Below, in pieces: positions 9,225 through 17,739 of a DNA stretch of 64,000 bases. This DNA is from Xanthomonas citri pv. mangiferaeindicae. GTDB lineage: Bacteria > Pseudomonadota > Gammaproteobacteria > Xanthomonadales > Xanthomonadaceae. The notes beneath the pieces are model-generated. The model was not told the DNA's origin, made no database searches, and saw nothing but the letters and a program-made list of their open reading frames with translations. Where the stretch lies: the NCBI GenBank assembly GCA_002240395.1, contig CP016836.1, positions 806,001-870,000 of the forward strand. The letters run 5' to 3'. Each line of letters begins with the position of its first letter. The first letter of the stretch is position 1. Both the position numbers and the translations under genes were made by a program.

Positions 9225-9887
9225 TCAGCCGCAGCCTTCGACGTAGTCGATCTGCGGCGGCACGCCGATGCGCCATTCGGTGACCTTGCCCGCGGCATCG
9301 GTCTCGAACACCAGGGCCTTGTCGCCTTCGGCAACACGCAGCGTCTGCGCGCCCTGGACGTACTTGTGCGGCGAGGCTTCGACGCGCCCGCCGTAGAGGC
9401 GCTCGATCTCGGCCCGATCCATGCCGACCCTGCCGCCGCCCGGCGCGGTGTATCCCGGGTTGCGGACATCGATCCGGACGAAGCGATCGCCCTCCATCAT
9501 GAAACCGAGCCGGTAGTCGGTCGTGCCGATCGGCTGCGGCTTGAGGATGTAGCAGCCGCCCGGCTCCGAGGGCGCCGCATCGCCGAGGTCGTTGCCCCAA
9601 GCCATGCGCACCGCCTCGTTGGTGCTGCCGAAGGCGGCCGGTCCAAAGCCGTCGAACGTGATCACACCATCGACCACCTGCGGGATGTTCGTGCCCGGCG
9701 CCTGTGTGTTGGCCGGCGGCGCGTCGGTGCCTGCGGACGGCATCGGCGGCGAACCTGCAGGCGCAGGATCGGCAGCCTGCGGCGTCTGGGCATCGGTCTC
9801 GTGGCCGGCGGCTGGCGCGGGCGAGCGGTCGCCGCAGGCGGACAGCGCGAGCGCCAGCAAGGCGACGGCAGGCAGGGTCTGCTTCAT
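9225..9887 (-). CDS. Unknown outer-membrane-type lipoprotein
   Basis: Protein of 220 residues with a lipoprotein signal peptide: hydrophobic helix and LSAC lipobox, acylated Cys18, followed by Gly, which by the Lol rule favours the outer membrane. Residues 20-75 are a low-complexity Pro/Ala/Thr linker. The rest is a compact domain of about 140 residues containing VDGVITFDGFGPAAFG, a cysteine in GGCYIL and a C-terminal CG. The pair of cysteines (in GGCYIL and VEGCG) may form a disulfide in the periplasm. No family with known function is recognised. It stands alone between the Mrp operon and hmgA. Confidence 0.8.
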   Translation of the reverse strand: MKQTLPAVALLALALSACGDRSPAPAAGHETDAQTPQAADPAPAGSPPMPSAGTDAPPANTQAPGTNIPQVVDGVITFDGFGPAAFGSTNEAVRMAWGNDLGDAAPSEPGGCYILKPQPIGTTDYRLGFMMEGDRFVRIDVRNPGYTAPGGGRVGMDRAEIERLYGGRVEASPHKYVQGAQTLRVAEGDKALVFETDAAGKVTEWRIGVPPQIDYVEGCG

Positions 9888-10006
9888 GGGTCACTCCACG
9901 GAAAAAGACCGCGCCAGCGTCCGCGAGCCCGTGTGAATGCGCTGCGAACTGTGCGGGTGCCGCGGCCGACGGGCACCGGCTTGACCTCACTGTTGCCGTC
10001 ACTTGC

Positions 10007-10035
10007 CGCCCGCCATCCACCCGCCGTGGCGGGCG
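10007..10035. other. GC-rich inverted repeat after hmgA
   Basis: An 8-bp perfect inverted repeat, CGCCCGCC and GGCGGGCG, separated by 13 bases, lies 13 bases beyond the hmgA stop. A second overlapping hairpin (CCCGCC GT GGCGGG) competes with it. There is no T tract on either strand, so it is at best a Rho-dependent pause or 3'-end stabiliser. The rest of the 160-base gap shows nothing. Confidence 0.35.
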
Positions 10036-10047
10036 TGATGTCCTGCG

Positions 10048-11400
10048 CTAACGCGGTGGGACGAACCGACGCTCCAGGCCCGCCCAGACGGTCTGGTAGT
10101 CCGCTTGCCGATGCGCGGCTTCGAGTGCCTGCATCGTCGGTCGCAGCACCCCGCGGGTCTCGAACATAAAGGCCATCGTGTCGGCGATCACGTCGGGCTT
10201 GGCGAGATCGGCAGCGCTGGCCTTGTCGAACGTGGCCGCATCCGGCCCGTGGCCGCTCATGCAGTTGTGCAGCGAACAGGCACCGGGCGAGAAGCCGTCG
10301 GCCTTGGCGTCGTACTGGCCGTGCACCAGACCCATGAATTCGCTGGCGACGTTGCGATGGAACCACGGCGGCCGGAATGTGTGCTGCGCCACCAGCCAGC
10401 GCGGCGGGAAGATCGCAAAATCGAGATTGGCCGTGCCGGGGGTGTCGCTGGGCGAAGTGAGGACGGTGAAGATGCTCGGATCCGGGTGGTCGAAGCTGAT
10501 CGAGCCGATCGTGTTGAACCGGCGCAGGTCGTACTTGTACGGCGCGTAGTTGCCGTGCCAGCCAACGACGTCGAGTGGCGAATGCCCGATCGACGCCTGC
10601 CACAGATGCCCTTGGAACTTGGCGATCAGCGAAAAATCGCCCTCGATATCCTCGTAGTGCGCGACCGGCGTCAGGAAGTCGCGCGGGTTGGCCAGGCCGT
10701 TGGCCCCGATCGGCCCGAGGTCAGGCAAGCGCAGCGCGCGCCCCTGGTTCTCGCACACATAGCCGCGACTCGCGCCATCGGGCAGCTCGACGCGGAACCG
10801 GATGCCGCGCGGAATCACCGCGATCTCCTGCGGTTCGACCTCGAGTGTGCCGAGCTCGGTCGCCACCACCAGGCGGCCCAGCTGCGGCACCAGCAACAGC
10901 TCGCCATCGGCGCTGTAAAAGAAGCGGTCGGTCATCGACGCGTTGGCGGCGTAGACGTGGATGCCCACACCGTCGTAAGCGCCGGCCCCGCCGCTGCCAC
11001 CCATCGAGAACAGACCATCGACGAAATCGACCGGCGTCTCGGGCAACGGGATCGGGCTCCAACGCAGTTGTTCCGGCGTCACCGGGCCGCGATCGAAACC
11101 GTCATGGAAGCGCGGCTGCTCGAACGGCACGAAGCGCCCATGCAGCACCGCCGGGCGGATGCGATACAGCCAACTGCGCCGGTTCTCGCCGCGCGGCGCG
11201 GTGAACGCGGTGCCCGACAGTTGCTCGGCATAAAGCCCGTGCGCGACGCGCTGTGGCGAATTCTGGCCGACCGGCAACGTGCCGGGCTCGGCCTGGGTCG
11301 CGAACTCGTTGCCGAATCCGGACATGTAGTCGAGCACCGGACGCGACTGCGCCTCGGTCTGCGGCATCGGGATGATCGTGTCGTCGATCGTTGCGTTCAT
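10048..11400 (-). CDS. hmgA: Homogentisate 1,2-dioxygenase
   Basis: Enzyme of 450 residues that opens the homogentisate ring to maleylacetoacetate in tyrosine and phenylalanine breakdown. The N-terminal YMSGFGNEFATQ and later PRGENRRSWLYRIRP are typical. The iron-binding C-terminal cupin half is seen in WFHRNVASEFMGLVHGQYDAK. Length matches the family (438-450). The ATG at 11400 follows AGGTGA and starts just before the conserved N terminus; the frame is open upstream but has no conserved sequence. It lies 131 bases downstream of hppD on the same strand, so both probably share the hppD promoter. Confidence 0.97.
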   Translation of the reverse strand: MNATIDDTIIPMPQTEAQSRPVLDYMSGFGNEFATQAEPGTLPVGQNSPQRVAHGLYAEQLSGTAFTAPRGENRRSWLYRIRPAVLHGRFVPFEQPRFHDGFDRGPVTPEQLRWSPIPLPETPVDFVDGLFSMGGSGGAGAYDGVGIHVYAANASMTDRFFYSADGELLLVPQLGRLVVATELGTLEVEPQEIAVIPRGIRFRVELPDGASRGYVCENQGRALRLPDLGPIGANGLANPRDFLTPVAHYEDIEGDFSLIAKFQGHLWQASIGHSPLDVVGWHGNYAPYKYDLRRFNTIGSISFDHPDPSIFTVLTSPSDTPGTANLDFAIFPPRWLVAQHTFRPPWFHRNVASEFMGLVHGQYDAKADGFSPGACSLHNCMSGHGPDAATFDKASAADLAKPDVIADTMAFMFETRGVLRPTMQALEAAHRQADYQTVWAGLERRFVPPR

Positions 11401-11495
11401 CGCTTCACCTGGAGGGTCGTTACCATCGCCGCGCGGCGCAGCCATGTCGGCAAGCCGCGCATATCCGTCGCCGCCGATCGTCGTCGCGCGATACC

Positions 11496-11521
11496 GTGCG
11501 CCCGACGTCCGCCGGGCGCAC
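11496..11521. other. Inverted repeat between hppD and hmgA
   Basis: A perfect 9-bp inverted repeat (GTGCGCCCG / CGGGCGCAC) with an 8-base loop begins 10 bases after the hppD stop. It lacks a T tract. It may slow 3' exonucleases after hppD or attenuate reading into hmgA; no direct evidence for either. Confidence 0.3.
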
Positions 11522-11531
11522 GGGCGCGGCG

Positions 11532-12638
11532 TCACAGCACGCCGCGCTTCATCTGGTCGCGCTCGATGCTCTCGAACAGCGCCTGGAAATTGCCCTCACC
11601 GAAGCCCTCGTTGCCCTTGCGCTGGATGATCTCGAAGAAGATCGGACCGAATGCGTTCTCGGTGAAGATCTGCAGCAGCTTGCGCTGCTTGGTCTCCGGA
11701 TCGGCATCGATCAGGATCTTGTTCCGGCGCAGCCGCGGTACATCCTCGCCGTGGTTGGGAATGCGCTGGTCGATCACGTCGAAGTAGGTGTCGGGCGTGT
11801 CGAGGAAGGTGATGCCGTGCTCGCGCATCTTCTCGATCGAGCTGTAGATGTCGTCGGTGAAGCAGGCGATGTGCTGGATGCCCTCGCCCTTGTAGGCGTC
11901 CAGATACTCGTTGATCTGCGACTTGGGATCGCTGGACTCATTGAGCGGGATGCGCACGATGCCGTCAGGCGCGGTCATCGCCTTGGACACCAGGCCGGTC
12001 TTGCTGCCCTTGATGTCGAAGTAGCGGATCTCGCGGAAGTTGAACAGCTTCTCGTAGTAATCCGACCACTTCTGCATGTTGCCGAAGTAGAGGTTATGCG
12101 TGAGATGGTCGATGAAGGTCAGGCCGAACCCGACCGGGTTCTGGTCGGCGCCCTCGACCGGCACGTAGTCGTCGCCGTAGACCGAACCTGCGGCGCCGTA
12201 GCGATCGACCAGATAGAGCATGCAGTCGCCGATGCCCTTGACCACCGGCGCATCGACCGCCTTGGTGGATTCGCGCGCGCCGATCGCCTCGCCGCCGTTC
12301 TCCAGCACGCGCCCGTAGACCTCGTCGGCCGGGCGCTTGAACCGGATCGCAAACCCACAGGCCGAGGGGCCGTGGGCCTTGGCGAAATCGGCCGCGAACG
12401 AATCGGGGTCGGCGTTGAGCAGGAAGTTCACTCCGCCCTGGCGGTACACGGTGATCGGCCGCGACTTGTGCTGGAGCACCGCGGTAAAGCCCATGTTGCG
12501 GAAGTACGCGTGCATGGCATCGGCCTGGCCTGCCGGCGCGGCGAATTCGACGAATTCGAAGCCGTCGATGCCCATCGGGTTCTCGAACGTGGTGACGTTC
12601 ATGCCCAGATTGGGGCCGGTGTGTGCGGGGGCGCTCAT
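11532..12638 (-). CDS. hppD: 4-hydroxyphenylpyruvate dioxygenase
   Basis: Non-haem iron enzyme of 368 residues converting 4-hydroxyphenylpyruvate to homogentisate, the step before HmgA. Two vicinal-oxygen-chelate domains are seen. The metal ligands fall in the second half: a histidine in LTFIDHLTHNLY, a histidine in GIQHIACFTDDIY and a glutamate in PIFFEIIQRKGNEGFGEGNF. The family's usual C-terminal tail (FESIERDQMKRGVL) is intact. The ATG at 12638 was chosen because conserved sequence begins shortly after it and a sigma-70-like promoter lies just upstream, divergent from a MarR-type regulator gene. Confidence 0.97.
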   Translation of the reverse strand: MSAPAHTGPNLGMNVTTFENPMGIDGFEFVEFAAPAGQADAMHAYFRNMGFTAVLQHKSRPITVYRQGGVNFLLNADPDSFAADFAKAHGPSACGFAIRFKRPADEVYGRVLENGGEAIGARESTKAVDAPVVKGIGDCMLYLVDRYGAAGSVYGDDYVPVEGADQNPVGFGLTFIDHLTHNLYFGNMQKWSDYYEKLFNFREIRYFDIKGSKTGLVSKAMTAPDGIVRIPLNESSDPKSQINEYLDAYKGEGIQHIACFTDDIYSSIEKMREHGITFLDTPDTYFDVIDQRIPNHGEDVPRLRRNKILIDADPETKQRKLLQIFTENAFGPIFFEIIQRKGNEGFGEGNFQALFESIERDQMKRGVL

Positions 12639-12675
12639 GGGATACTCCGTGGCGTGACGATGGCTTGGATGCCCG

Positions 12676-12704
12676 TTTATAGTTTCAGCTGCAACCACTT
12701 GCAA
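12676..12704 (-). promoter_or_regulatory. Sigma-70-type promoter of hppD
   Basis: Read on the minus strand, TTGCAA (12699-12704) and TATAAA (12676-12681) are separated by exactly 17 bases, close to the consensus -35/-10 pair. The -10 ends 38 bases before the hppD ATG. It is the best-looking promoter I see in the window. Confidence 0.7.
12682..12695. promoter_or_regulatory. Operator-like palindrome between -35 and -10 of hppD
   Basis: GTTTCAGCTGCAAC is an imperfect 14-bp palindrome (7-bp half sites differing at one position) placed inside the 17-bp spacer of the hppD promoter, touching the -10 box. The adjacent TTGCAA box is also self-complementary. MarR-family dimers commonly bind palindromes of this kind across promoters, and a MarR gene starts 23 bases away on the other strand. 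Binding by that protein is inference. Confidence 0.5.
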
Positions 12705-12717
12705 GGCGCACCGCACC

Positions 12718-13200
12718 ATGACGCAGCCGGTATCCCCTGTCGCTGGAAACGGGCAGGTCCCTGAACACGCCACGCTCGACCTGGAAACGTTCCTGCCCTA
12801 CCGGCTCAGTGTGCTGACCAACCACATCAGCCGGGGGCTGGCGGACATCTATTCGGAGCGGTTCGGCATCAGTGTGACCGAGTGGCGGGTCATCGCGGTG
12901 CTCGGTCGCGACCGCGGCCTGTCGGCGAACGAAGTGGCCGAACGCACCGCGATGGACAAGGTGGCCGTCAGCCGCGCGGTCGCCCGGCTGCTCGAGCGCG
13001 AATTGCTGCTGCGCGGCATGCACGACAGCGACCGTCGGCGCTCGGTGCTCGCGCTCAGTCCCGCCGGCGAAGCGGTCTACGACGTCGTGGCCCCGCTGGC
13101 GCTGGAGTACCAGCAGCGGGTCATGGCGCCGCTCGATGCCGACGAGCGCGCGACCCTGCTCGGACTGATGGACAAGCTCGAGGCGTCGCTGGCCGGCTGA
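12718..13200 (+). CDS. MarR-family transcription regulator, probable tyrosine-catabolism repressor
   Basis: Winged-helix regulator of 160 residues. The DNA-binding part contains VTEWRVIAVLGRDRGLSANEVAERTAMDKVAVSRAVARL, with the wing (RRSVLALSPAG) after it, as in the MarR family. It is divergent from hppD-hmgA across a 79-base gap that holds the hppD promoter and an operator-like palindrome. Local control of homogentisate-pathway genes is therefore likely, with an aromatic intermediate as the possible ligand (inference). Its own ribosome site is weak (AAGG about 12 bases before the ATG). Its transcript would end at the hairpin at 13221-13248. Confidence 0.9.
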   Translation: MTQPVSPVAGNGQVPEHATLDLETFLPYRLSVLTNHISRGLADIYSERFGISVTEWRVIAVLGRDRGLSANEVAERTAMDKVAVSRAVARLLERELLLRGMHDSDRRRSVLALSPAGEAVYDVVAPLALEYQQRVMAPLDADERATLLGLMDKLEASLAG

Positions 13201-13220
13201 TCGTCGGCGATAGGAACGAA

Positions 13221-13248
13221 AACGGCGGCCCGAAGGCCGCCGTTTTTC
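13221..13248. terminator. Bidirectional intrinsic terminator
   Basis: A 10-bp perfect stem (AACGGCGGCC / GGCCGCCGTT) with CGAA loop, followed by a T run on the plus strand and preceded by an A run that becomes a T run on the minus strand. It lies between the convergent MarR gene and POT transporter gene and would serve both. Confidence 0.88.
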
Positions 13249-13264
13249 TGTTCGGCTCGGCCGG

Positions 13265-14788
13265 TTACTTCACACCGTGCATCAACCGGTTGACCAGCGG
13301 CGCGATCACGAACAGCAGCACGCCGGCACCGGCCAACGCCCAGAAGCCGAACGTGTAGCCGGCCTGCGCCGAAGCAGCCGTCATACCGCTTTCGCCGCTG
13401 ACCTGACCGGCGAAGATGCCCGCCAGGTTGTTGCCGATCGCGATCGACAGGAACCAGCAACCCATCGCCATGCCGGCCACGCGCGAGGGCGCGAGCTTGG
13501 TCGTCATCGACAGACCGATCGGCGACAGGCACAGCTCGCCGATCGACTGGATCACATACACCGCGAACAGCGTCCAGAACGGAATCTTGCCGTTGCCGTC
13601 GACCATGCTGTTGAGCGCGATCATCAGCAGCAGAAACGCCAGGCCGTTGAAAATCAGGCCCAGACCGAACTTGCGCGGGATCGACGGATTGGCCCGCCCC
13701 ATCTTGACCCACATCCAGGCCATGACCGGCGCGAAGGTGATGATGGCGATCGAGTTGACCGACTGGAACCACTCCAGCGGGAAGGTCCAACTGCCGAAGT
13801 CGCGGTCGACGATGCGGTCGGCGAGGAACGTGAACGAGCTGCCGGCCTGCTCGAAGAACATCCAGAACAGCACGTTGAACACGAAGATGATCAGCATCGC
13901 GATCACCTTGTCGCGCGCCATCTTGCCCTCGCGGATGCCCTCGACCAGCAGCATCACCGCCGGCACCACGAACAGCGCCATCAGGATCGCCTGCAGCGCG
14001 CTCGCGTCGATGGTGAGCAGGAAGTAGAACAGCGGAACGCCGATGGCGGCGCCGAGCAGTGCGACCAGGCCAACGCGGCCGAGGCCTTCCTGGCCAGGAT
14101 CCGGCAGACCGATGCCCTTGAGCTGGCTGCGGCCGGCCCAGAACCACACCAGGCTGATCACCATGCCGATGCCGGCGGCGATGAACACCCACTGGTAGTG
14201 CGGGTCGGTGTCAGTGCCGAACACCTTGCGCGCAAGCCAGCCGGTGACCACCGGCGCGATCATCGCGCCGATGTTGATGCCCATGTAGAAGATCGTGAAA
14301 CCGGCATCGCGGCGTGCATCGCCCTGCATGTACAGCTTGCCGACCATGGTCGAGATGATCGGCTTGAACAGGCCGTTGCCGACGATGATCGTCGCCAGGC
14401 CGAGCTTGAACAACGGTTCGCTCGGCGAGGCCAGCATGAACAGGCCCAGCGCCATGAACATCGCACCGAGCAGGATCGAACGCTGGAAGCCGATCAGCTT
14501 GTCGGCGACATAGCCACCGAAGATCGCGCCCGCATAGACCAACGCCAGGTACGCGCCGTACATCTCGCTCGCCGGCCGCTCGCCGGCCGCATCGCCACCG
14601 TGGAACTGCGCGACGATGTACAGCACCATCGCCCAACGGATGCCGTAGAACGCGAAGCGCTCCCAGAACTCCGACATGAAGAGCATCCACAGCGGGCGTG
14701 GATGGCCGAGCACCTGGGGGAACTCGGGCGGATTGACGGGCGGCGGCGGTACAGCCGCGACTTTGGGCTCGACGACGTCGGCGCTCAT
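13265..14788 (-). CDS. POT/PTR2-family proton-dependent peptide transporter
   Basis: MFS transporter of 507 residues, about 14 helices, of the proton-dependent oligopeptide transporter family. The N-terminal EFWERFAFYGIR is the family's ExxERFxYY-type proton-coupling motif (with F for the first Y). FYMGINIGAMIAP and the EWFQSVNSIAIITFAPVMA region are the other typical POT segments. It probably imports di- and tripeptides. A proline-rich stretch precedes the first helix. It stands alone, with a strong terminator behind it. Peptide uptake next to amino acid catabolism genes is plausible but not proof of a link. Confidence 0.93.
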   Translation of the reverse strand: MSADVVEPKVAAVPPPPVNPPEFPQVLGHPRPLWMLFMSEFWERFAFYGIRWAMVLYIVAQFHGGDAAGERPASEMYGAYLALVYAGAIFGGYVADKLIGFQRSILLGAMFMALGLFMLASPSEPLFKLGLATIIVGNGLFKPIISTMVGKLYMQGDARRDAGFTIFYMGINIGAMIAPVVTGWLARKVFGTDTDPHYQWVFIAAGIGMVISLVWFWAGRSQLKGIGLPDPGQEGLGRVGLVALLGAAIGVPLFYFLLTIDASALQAILMALFVVPAVMLLVEGIREGKMARDKVIAMLIIFVFNVLFWMFFEQAGSSFTFLADRIVDRDFGSWTFPLEWFQSVNSIAIITFAPVMAWMWVKMGRANPSIPRKFGLGLIFNGLAFLLLMIALNSMVDGNGKIPFWTLFAVYVIQSIGELCLSPIGLSMTTKLAPSRVAGMAMGCWFLSIAIGNNLAGIFAGQVSGESGMTAASAQAGYTFGFWALAGAGVLLFVIAPLVNRLMHGVK

Positions 14789-15179
14789 GAAGATCCTTGC
14801 ATAGGGAAGCTGGGACGACCCGGTCGGACGAGCCGCCGGGGAGCGGCGAGAATCCCAGCCCGGAGCCCGGGCGTCAACGTGGCGTCAACGCCCAGCCGGG
14901 AGGACTTTTGCACAGTGCCCCTGTTCAGCCAGCAGGATCGTCGTCGCTATCGGTTGGCGCTGCCGCCCAAGTCCAGCCGGCAGCGGGGACTTGCAAAACC
15001 TGAGCTGATACGCCGTGCGAGGAGCGTGGCGTATCAGTCCGAACCATGGAGGCTGCGTTGGCGGTGTGGACGGCTCCGGCGGTGGCGGGCCATCGCGGAC
15101 GGGGTGCGCGCAAGGCCAAGGCGCAGCGGCATCCAGACCTGCGGGATGTCAGCGATCCGGGCATTCGACGCGCGAGTCA
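14789..15179. other. Intergenic region, 391 bases, no gene seen
   Basis: Lies between the POT gene start and the end of the M13 peptidase gene, both on the minus strand, so it should hold the POT promoter. Short open frames here lack ribosome sites and homologous content. The only structured element is the inverted repeat at 15005-15037. No convincing -35/-10 pair was found. Confidence 0.6.
15005..15037. repeat. Perfect 10-bp inverted repeat
   Basis: CTGATACGCC (15005-15014) and GGCGTATCAG (15028-15037) form a perfect 10-bp inverted repeat around a 13-base loop. It lacks a T tract. It is either a regulator site far upstream (about 220 bases) of the POT gene or an mRNA hairpin in the leader or trailer; I cannot tell which. 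Confidence 0.5.
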
Positions 15180-17186
15180 CTACCAGAACCGGATGCGCCG
15201 GTACTCCGGCAGGGCGAGCCGATCGGTAGGCGCCGGATGAAACGCCGCGTACCACGCATCCATGTTCCTCACAGTCAGCGCGCGTTCCCGGCCGGGCGCG
15301 TGGGCGTCGGACTGCAGCAGGGTGCGCAGGAACGGTTCCCGGTAGGCGGTGCGCCAGGCCTGGGCCCAGGCCAGGAAGAAGCGCTGATCGGCGCTCATGC
15401 CGTCACGGGTCGGGCGCGCGCTCGCAGGCAGACGCTGGAATGCGGCGTAGGCCACCTCCAGGCCCGCGAGGTCGGCGATGTTCTCCCCGATCGTCAGCGT
15501 GCCGTCGATATGAACGCCGGGCAGCGGCGCGTACGCGGAGAACTGCGCGACAAGGGCGTGTTCGCGCGCCTTGAACGCCTGCACGTCCGCGGGTGTCCAC
15601 CAGTCGCGCAGTGCGCCGTGTTCGTCGTACTTGCGGCCCTGGTCGTCGAACAGGTGACAGAGCTCGTGGGCGATGGTGGCGCCGATGCGGGCGTAGTTCT
15701 CGGCCGCGTCGGCGTTGGCGTCGAACAGCGGCGGTTGCAGGATGGCGGCGGGCAGGAGGATCTCGTTGGCGCCCGCGCTGGCGAAGGCGTTGGGCACGGT
15801 GACGGGGGCGACCCAGGCGTCGGGATCGACCGGACGGTCGAGTTTGGCCGCGTTGCGCGCGAACAGGGCGGCGCTGGCGCGCGCGACGTTTCCGACCAGG
15901 TCGTCGCGCACGATCCGCACGCCCGCGTCTTCGGGCCAGCGCGTGGGGTAGCCGACCTTCAGACGGGTCCGGGCGAGCTTGGCGCGCGCCCGTTCCCGCG
16001 TGGCGGGGGTCATCCATGCGGCCGAGGCGAGCTCGGCATCGAGCGCGGCCACGATGTTGCGCACAAGGTCGGTGGCGGCCGCCTGCACTTCGGGCGGCAG
16101 ATGCCGGTCCGCATAGGCGCGGCCCACGTCGTCGGCGAGCAGATTGGTCACCAGCGCGACACCCCAGCGCCAGCGCGGCGGCTCGCCCGTCGCGCCGGTC
16201 ATGGCCGTCCCGAACATCGCGAAGCGGGCGTCGGAGAATTCCGTCGGCAGATAGCGGGCATAGCGGGTCAGCAGCCGGATGCGCAGCCAGTCGCGCAGCA
16301 CCGCGACCGGCGTGCGTGCCCAGATCGCCGCCTCGCCCGCGAGGGCGTCCGGCTGCGCGACGATGTAGCGGGGGCGTCCGCCCAACCCCATGGCCCCGAG
16401 CCACGCTGCCCAGTCGAAGCCGGGCGCCGCATGCGCGAGTTCGGTCAGCGTGCGTGGGGTGTAGGCGCGCTCCGCATCGCGTGTGGCGCTCGCAGACCAG
16501 TGGACGCCGGCCAGCGCCGTCTCGAAGGCGATGATCGCTTCGGCGCGTTCGACGGGCGTGTCGGCGCCGCCGAGGGACAGTATCCGTTTCAGATACGCCC
16601 GGTAGGCCGTCCTGCGAGGGTCGGACGCATCGCTGAGATAGACCTCCCTGTTCGCCAGGACCAGGCCGCCTTGCTTCAGGGTCACGACCATCGTGCCGGA
16701 GGCGTGATCGTCCTCGCCGATGCCCAAGTCGAACAGACCGCCGATGTCGTAGGGCGCTAGCCCGCCCATGACCGCGGCAAGCTGCTGGTGCGAAGCGGCC
16801 CGGTCGATCGCGTCCAGCCACGGCTGGACGGGCGTGAGCCCCCGTGCCGCGATGGTCGTCTCGTCGAGGTAGCTGGCATAGAGGTCGCCGATCCGCGATC
16901 CGGTGCGTGTGGCCGCCTCCTGGATGAGGCTGCGGATGTCGTCCGCGGTCGCGTCCTGCATTGCGATCGGCACGCCGAGCCAGCTGCGGTCAGGTGGAAT
17001 CACCGCGCGCCGCTGCCAGGCGCCGTTCGCATAGGCGTAGAAATCCTCGCCAGGGCGCACGGTGCGATCCATGCCGGCAAGGTCGAGGCCGGCGAGGACG
17101 GTCGGCGTGGTCTGAGCGCGACTGGCGACCGGCACGGCGACGAGCAGGAGCGCGAAGAGGAACAGAGGCAGGCGGCAAATGGGCAT
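15180..17186 (-). CDS. Secreted M13-family (neprilysin/PepO-like) zinc metallopeptidase
   Basis: Peptidase of 668 residues with an N-terminal signal peptide (cleavage near SRAQ). The zinc site is HELCH at about residues 507-511 and the third ligand is the glutamate of GENIAD at about 567-572, both in the expected M13 context (HLFDDQG follows the first). The N-terminal half is the large alpha-helical M13_N domain with DFYAYANGAW and CLNW-like family patterns. HELCH is slightly unusual; HELTH or HEITH is more common. It acts outside the cytoplasm, probably on short peptides. The start at 17186 precedes the signal peptide; the open frame continues upstream without family sequence. Confidence 0.94.
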   Translation of the reverse strand: MPICRLPLFLFALLLVAVPVASRAQTTPTVLAGLDLAGMDRTVRPGEDFYAYANGAWQRRAVIPPDRSWLGVPIAMQDATADDIRSLIQEAATRTGSRIGDLYASYLDETTIAARGLTPVQPWLDAIDRAASHQQLAAVMGGLAPYDIGGLFDLGIGEDDHASGTMVVTLKQGGLVLANREVYLSDASDPRRTAYRAYLKRILSLGGADTPVERAEAIIAFETALAGVHWSASATRDAERAYTPRTLTELAHAAPGFDWAAWLGAMGLGGRPRYIVAQPDALAGEAAIWARTPVAVLRDWLRIRLLTRYARYLPTEFSDARFAMFGTAMTGATGEPPRWRWGVALVTNLLADDVGRAYADRHLPPEVQAAATDLVRNIVAALDAELASAAWMTPATRERARAKLARTRLKVGYPTRWPEDAGVRIVRDDLVGNVARASAALFARNAAKLDRPVDPDAWVAPVTVPNAFASAGANEILLPAAILQPPLFDANADAAENYARIGATIAHELCHLFDDQGRKYDEHGALRDWWTPADVQAFKAREHALVAQFSAYAPLPGVHIDGTLTIGENIADLAGLEVAYAAFQRLPASARPTRDGMSADQRFFLAWAQAWRTAYREPFLRTLLQSDAHAPGRERALTVRNMDAWYAAFHPAPTDRLALPEYRRIRFW

Positions 17187-17343
17187 GGCAGGGTCCTGTC
17201 GGCCAGGCGAAGGCCTGGCATCTCCCTGCAGGACGACGCCGATGGACCGGCGGGATGCAGCCGGTCCACGATTATTTTTTCTCCAGGCTGCATCCAGGCG
17301 CGCTACGGCGTTCGTCATAGCGCAAACACGATGAAAAGGATCC

Positions 17344-17733
17344 ATGATGTTCGACGCGCATTTCGCAGGCGCCACAATCGCCGGCGTGACCATCGCCCTC
17401 ATCCTGCTGGTCGGCCTGATCCAGGCGGCCCGGCTCATTCGGCTGACGCTGCTGCACAGGACGCTGCGGCGCGCGATCGACGCAGGCGTACCGATCAGCA
17501 TGGCGTCGCTGGACCGCGCGCTCGGCCATCGTCCGGCCGCCGAACGCGCCCGCTGCGACCTTCGCAACGGCCTGCTGCTCATCGTGTTGGCCTTCGCCTG
17601 CGTCGGCTTCGGACTCGTGCAGGGCGATGCCGCGATCTGGAGGCTTTCGCTGGGTCTGTCGATCTTCCCGCTGCTGGTCGGGCTGCTGCTCGCGCTCTGG
17701 GGAGCGCTGATGCTTCGTCGGCATCGCGACTGA
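17344..17733 (+). CDS. DUF6249-like small membrane protein of the ECF sigma operon
   Basis: Protein of 129 residues with an N-terminal helix (residues about 10-30) and two C-terminal helices (about 78-96 and 104-122). The middle soluble part (LHRTLRRAIDAGVPISMASLDRAL) resembles the DUF6249 family, in which a short cytoplasmic segment is followed by paired helices. Start after AAAAGGA; a second in-frame ATG follows directly. It ends 6 bases before the GTG of an ECF sigma factor gene, so the two are surely co-transcribed. A role in sigma control or envelope sensing is inference. Confidence 0.75.
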   Translation: MMFDAHFAGATIAGVTIALILLVGLIQAARLIRLTLLHRTLRRAIDAGVPISMASLDRALGHRPAAERARCDLRNGLLLIVLAFACVGFGLVQGDAAIWRLSLGLSIFPLLVGLLLALWGALMLRRHRD

Positions 17734-17739
17734 GCCGGG

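Noticed and set aside
14797..15003. Small open frame in the gap before the POT gene
   Set aside because: No ribosome site, low-complexity composition, and overlaps the likely POT promoter region.
13277..15229. A 650-codon plus-strand frame opposite the POT transporter
   Set aside because: Arg/Asp/His/Gln-rich composition with no hydrophobic or domain pattern; an antisense shadow.
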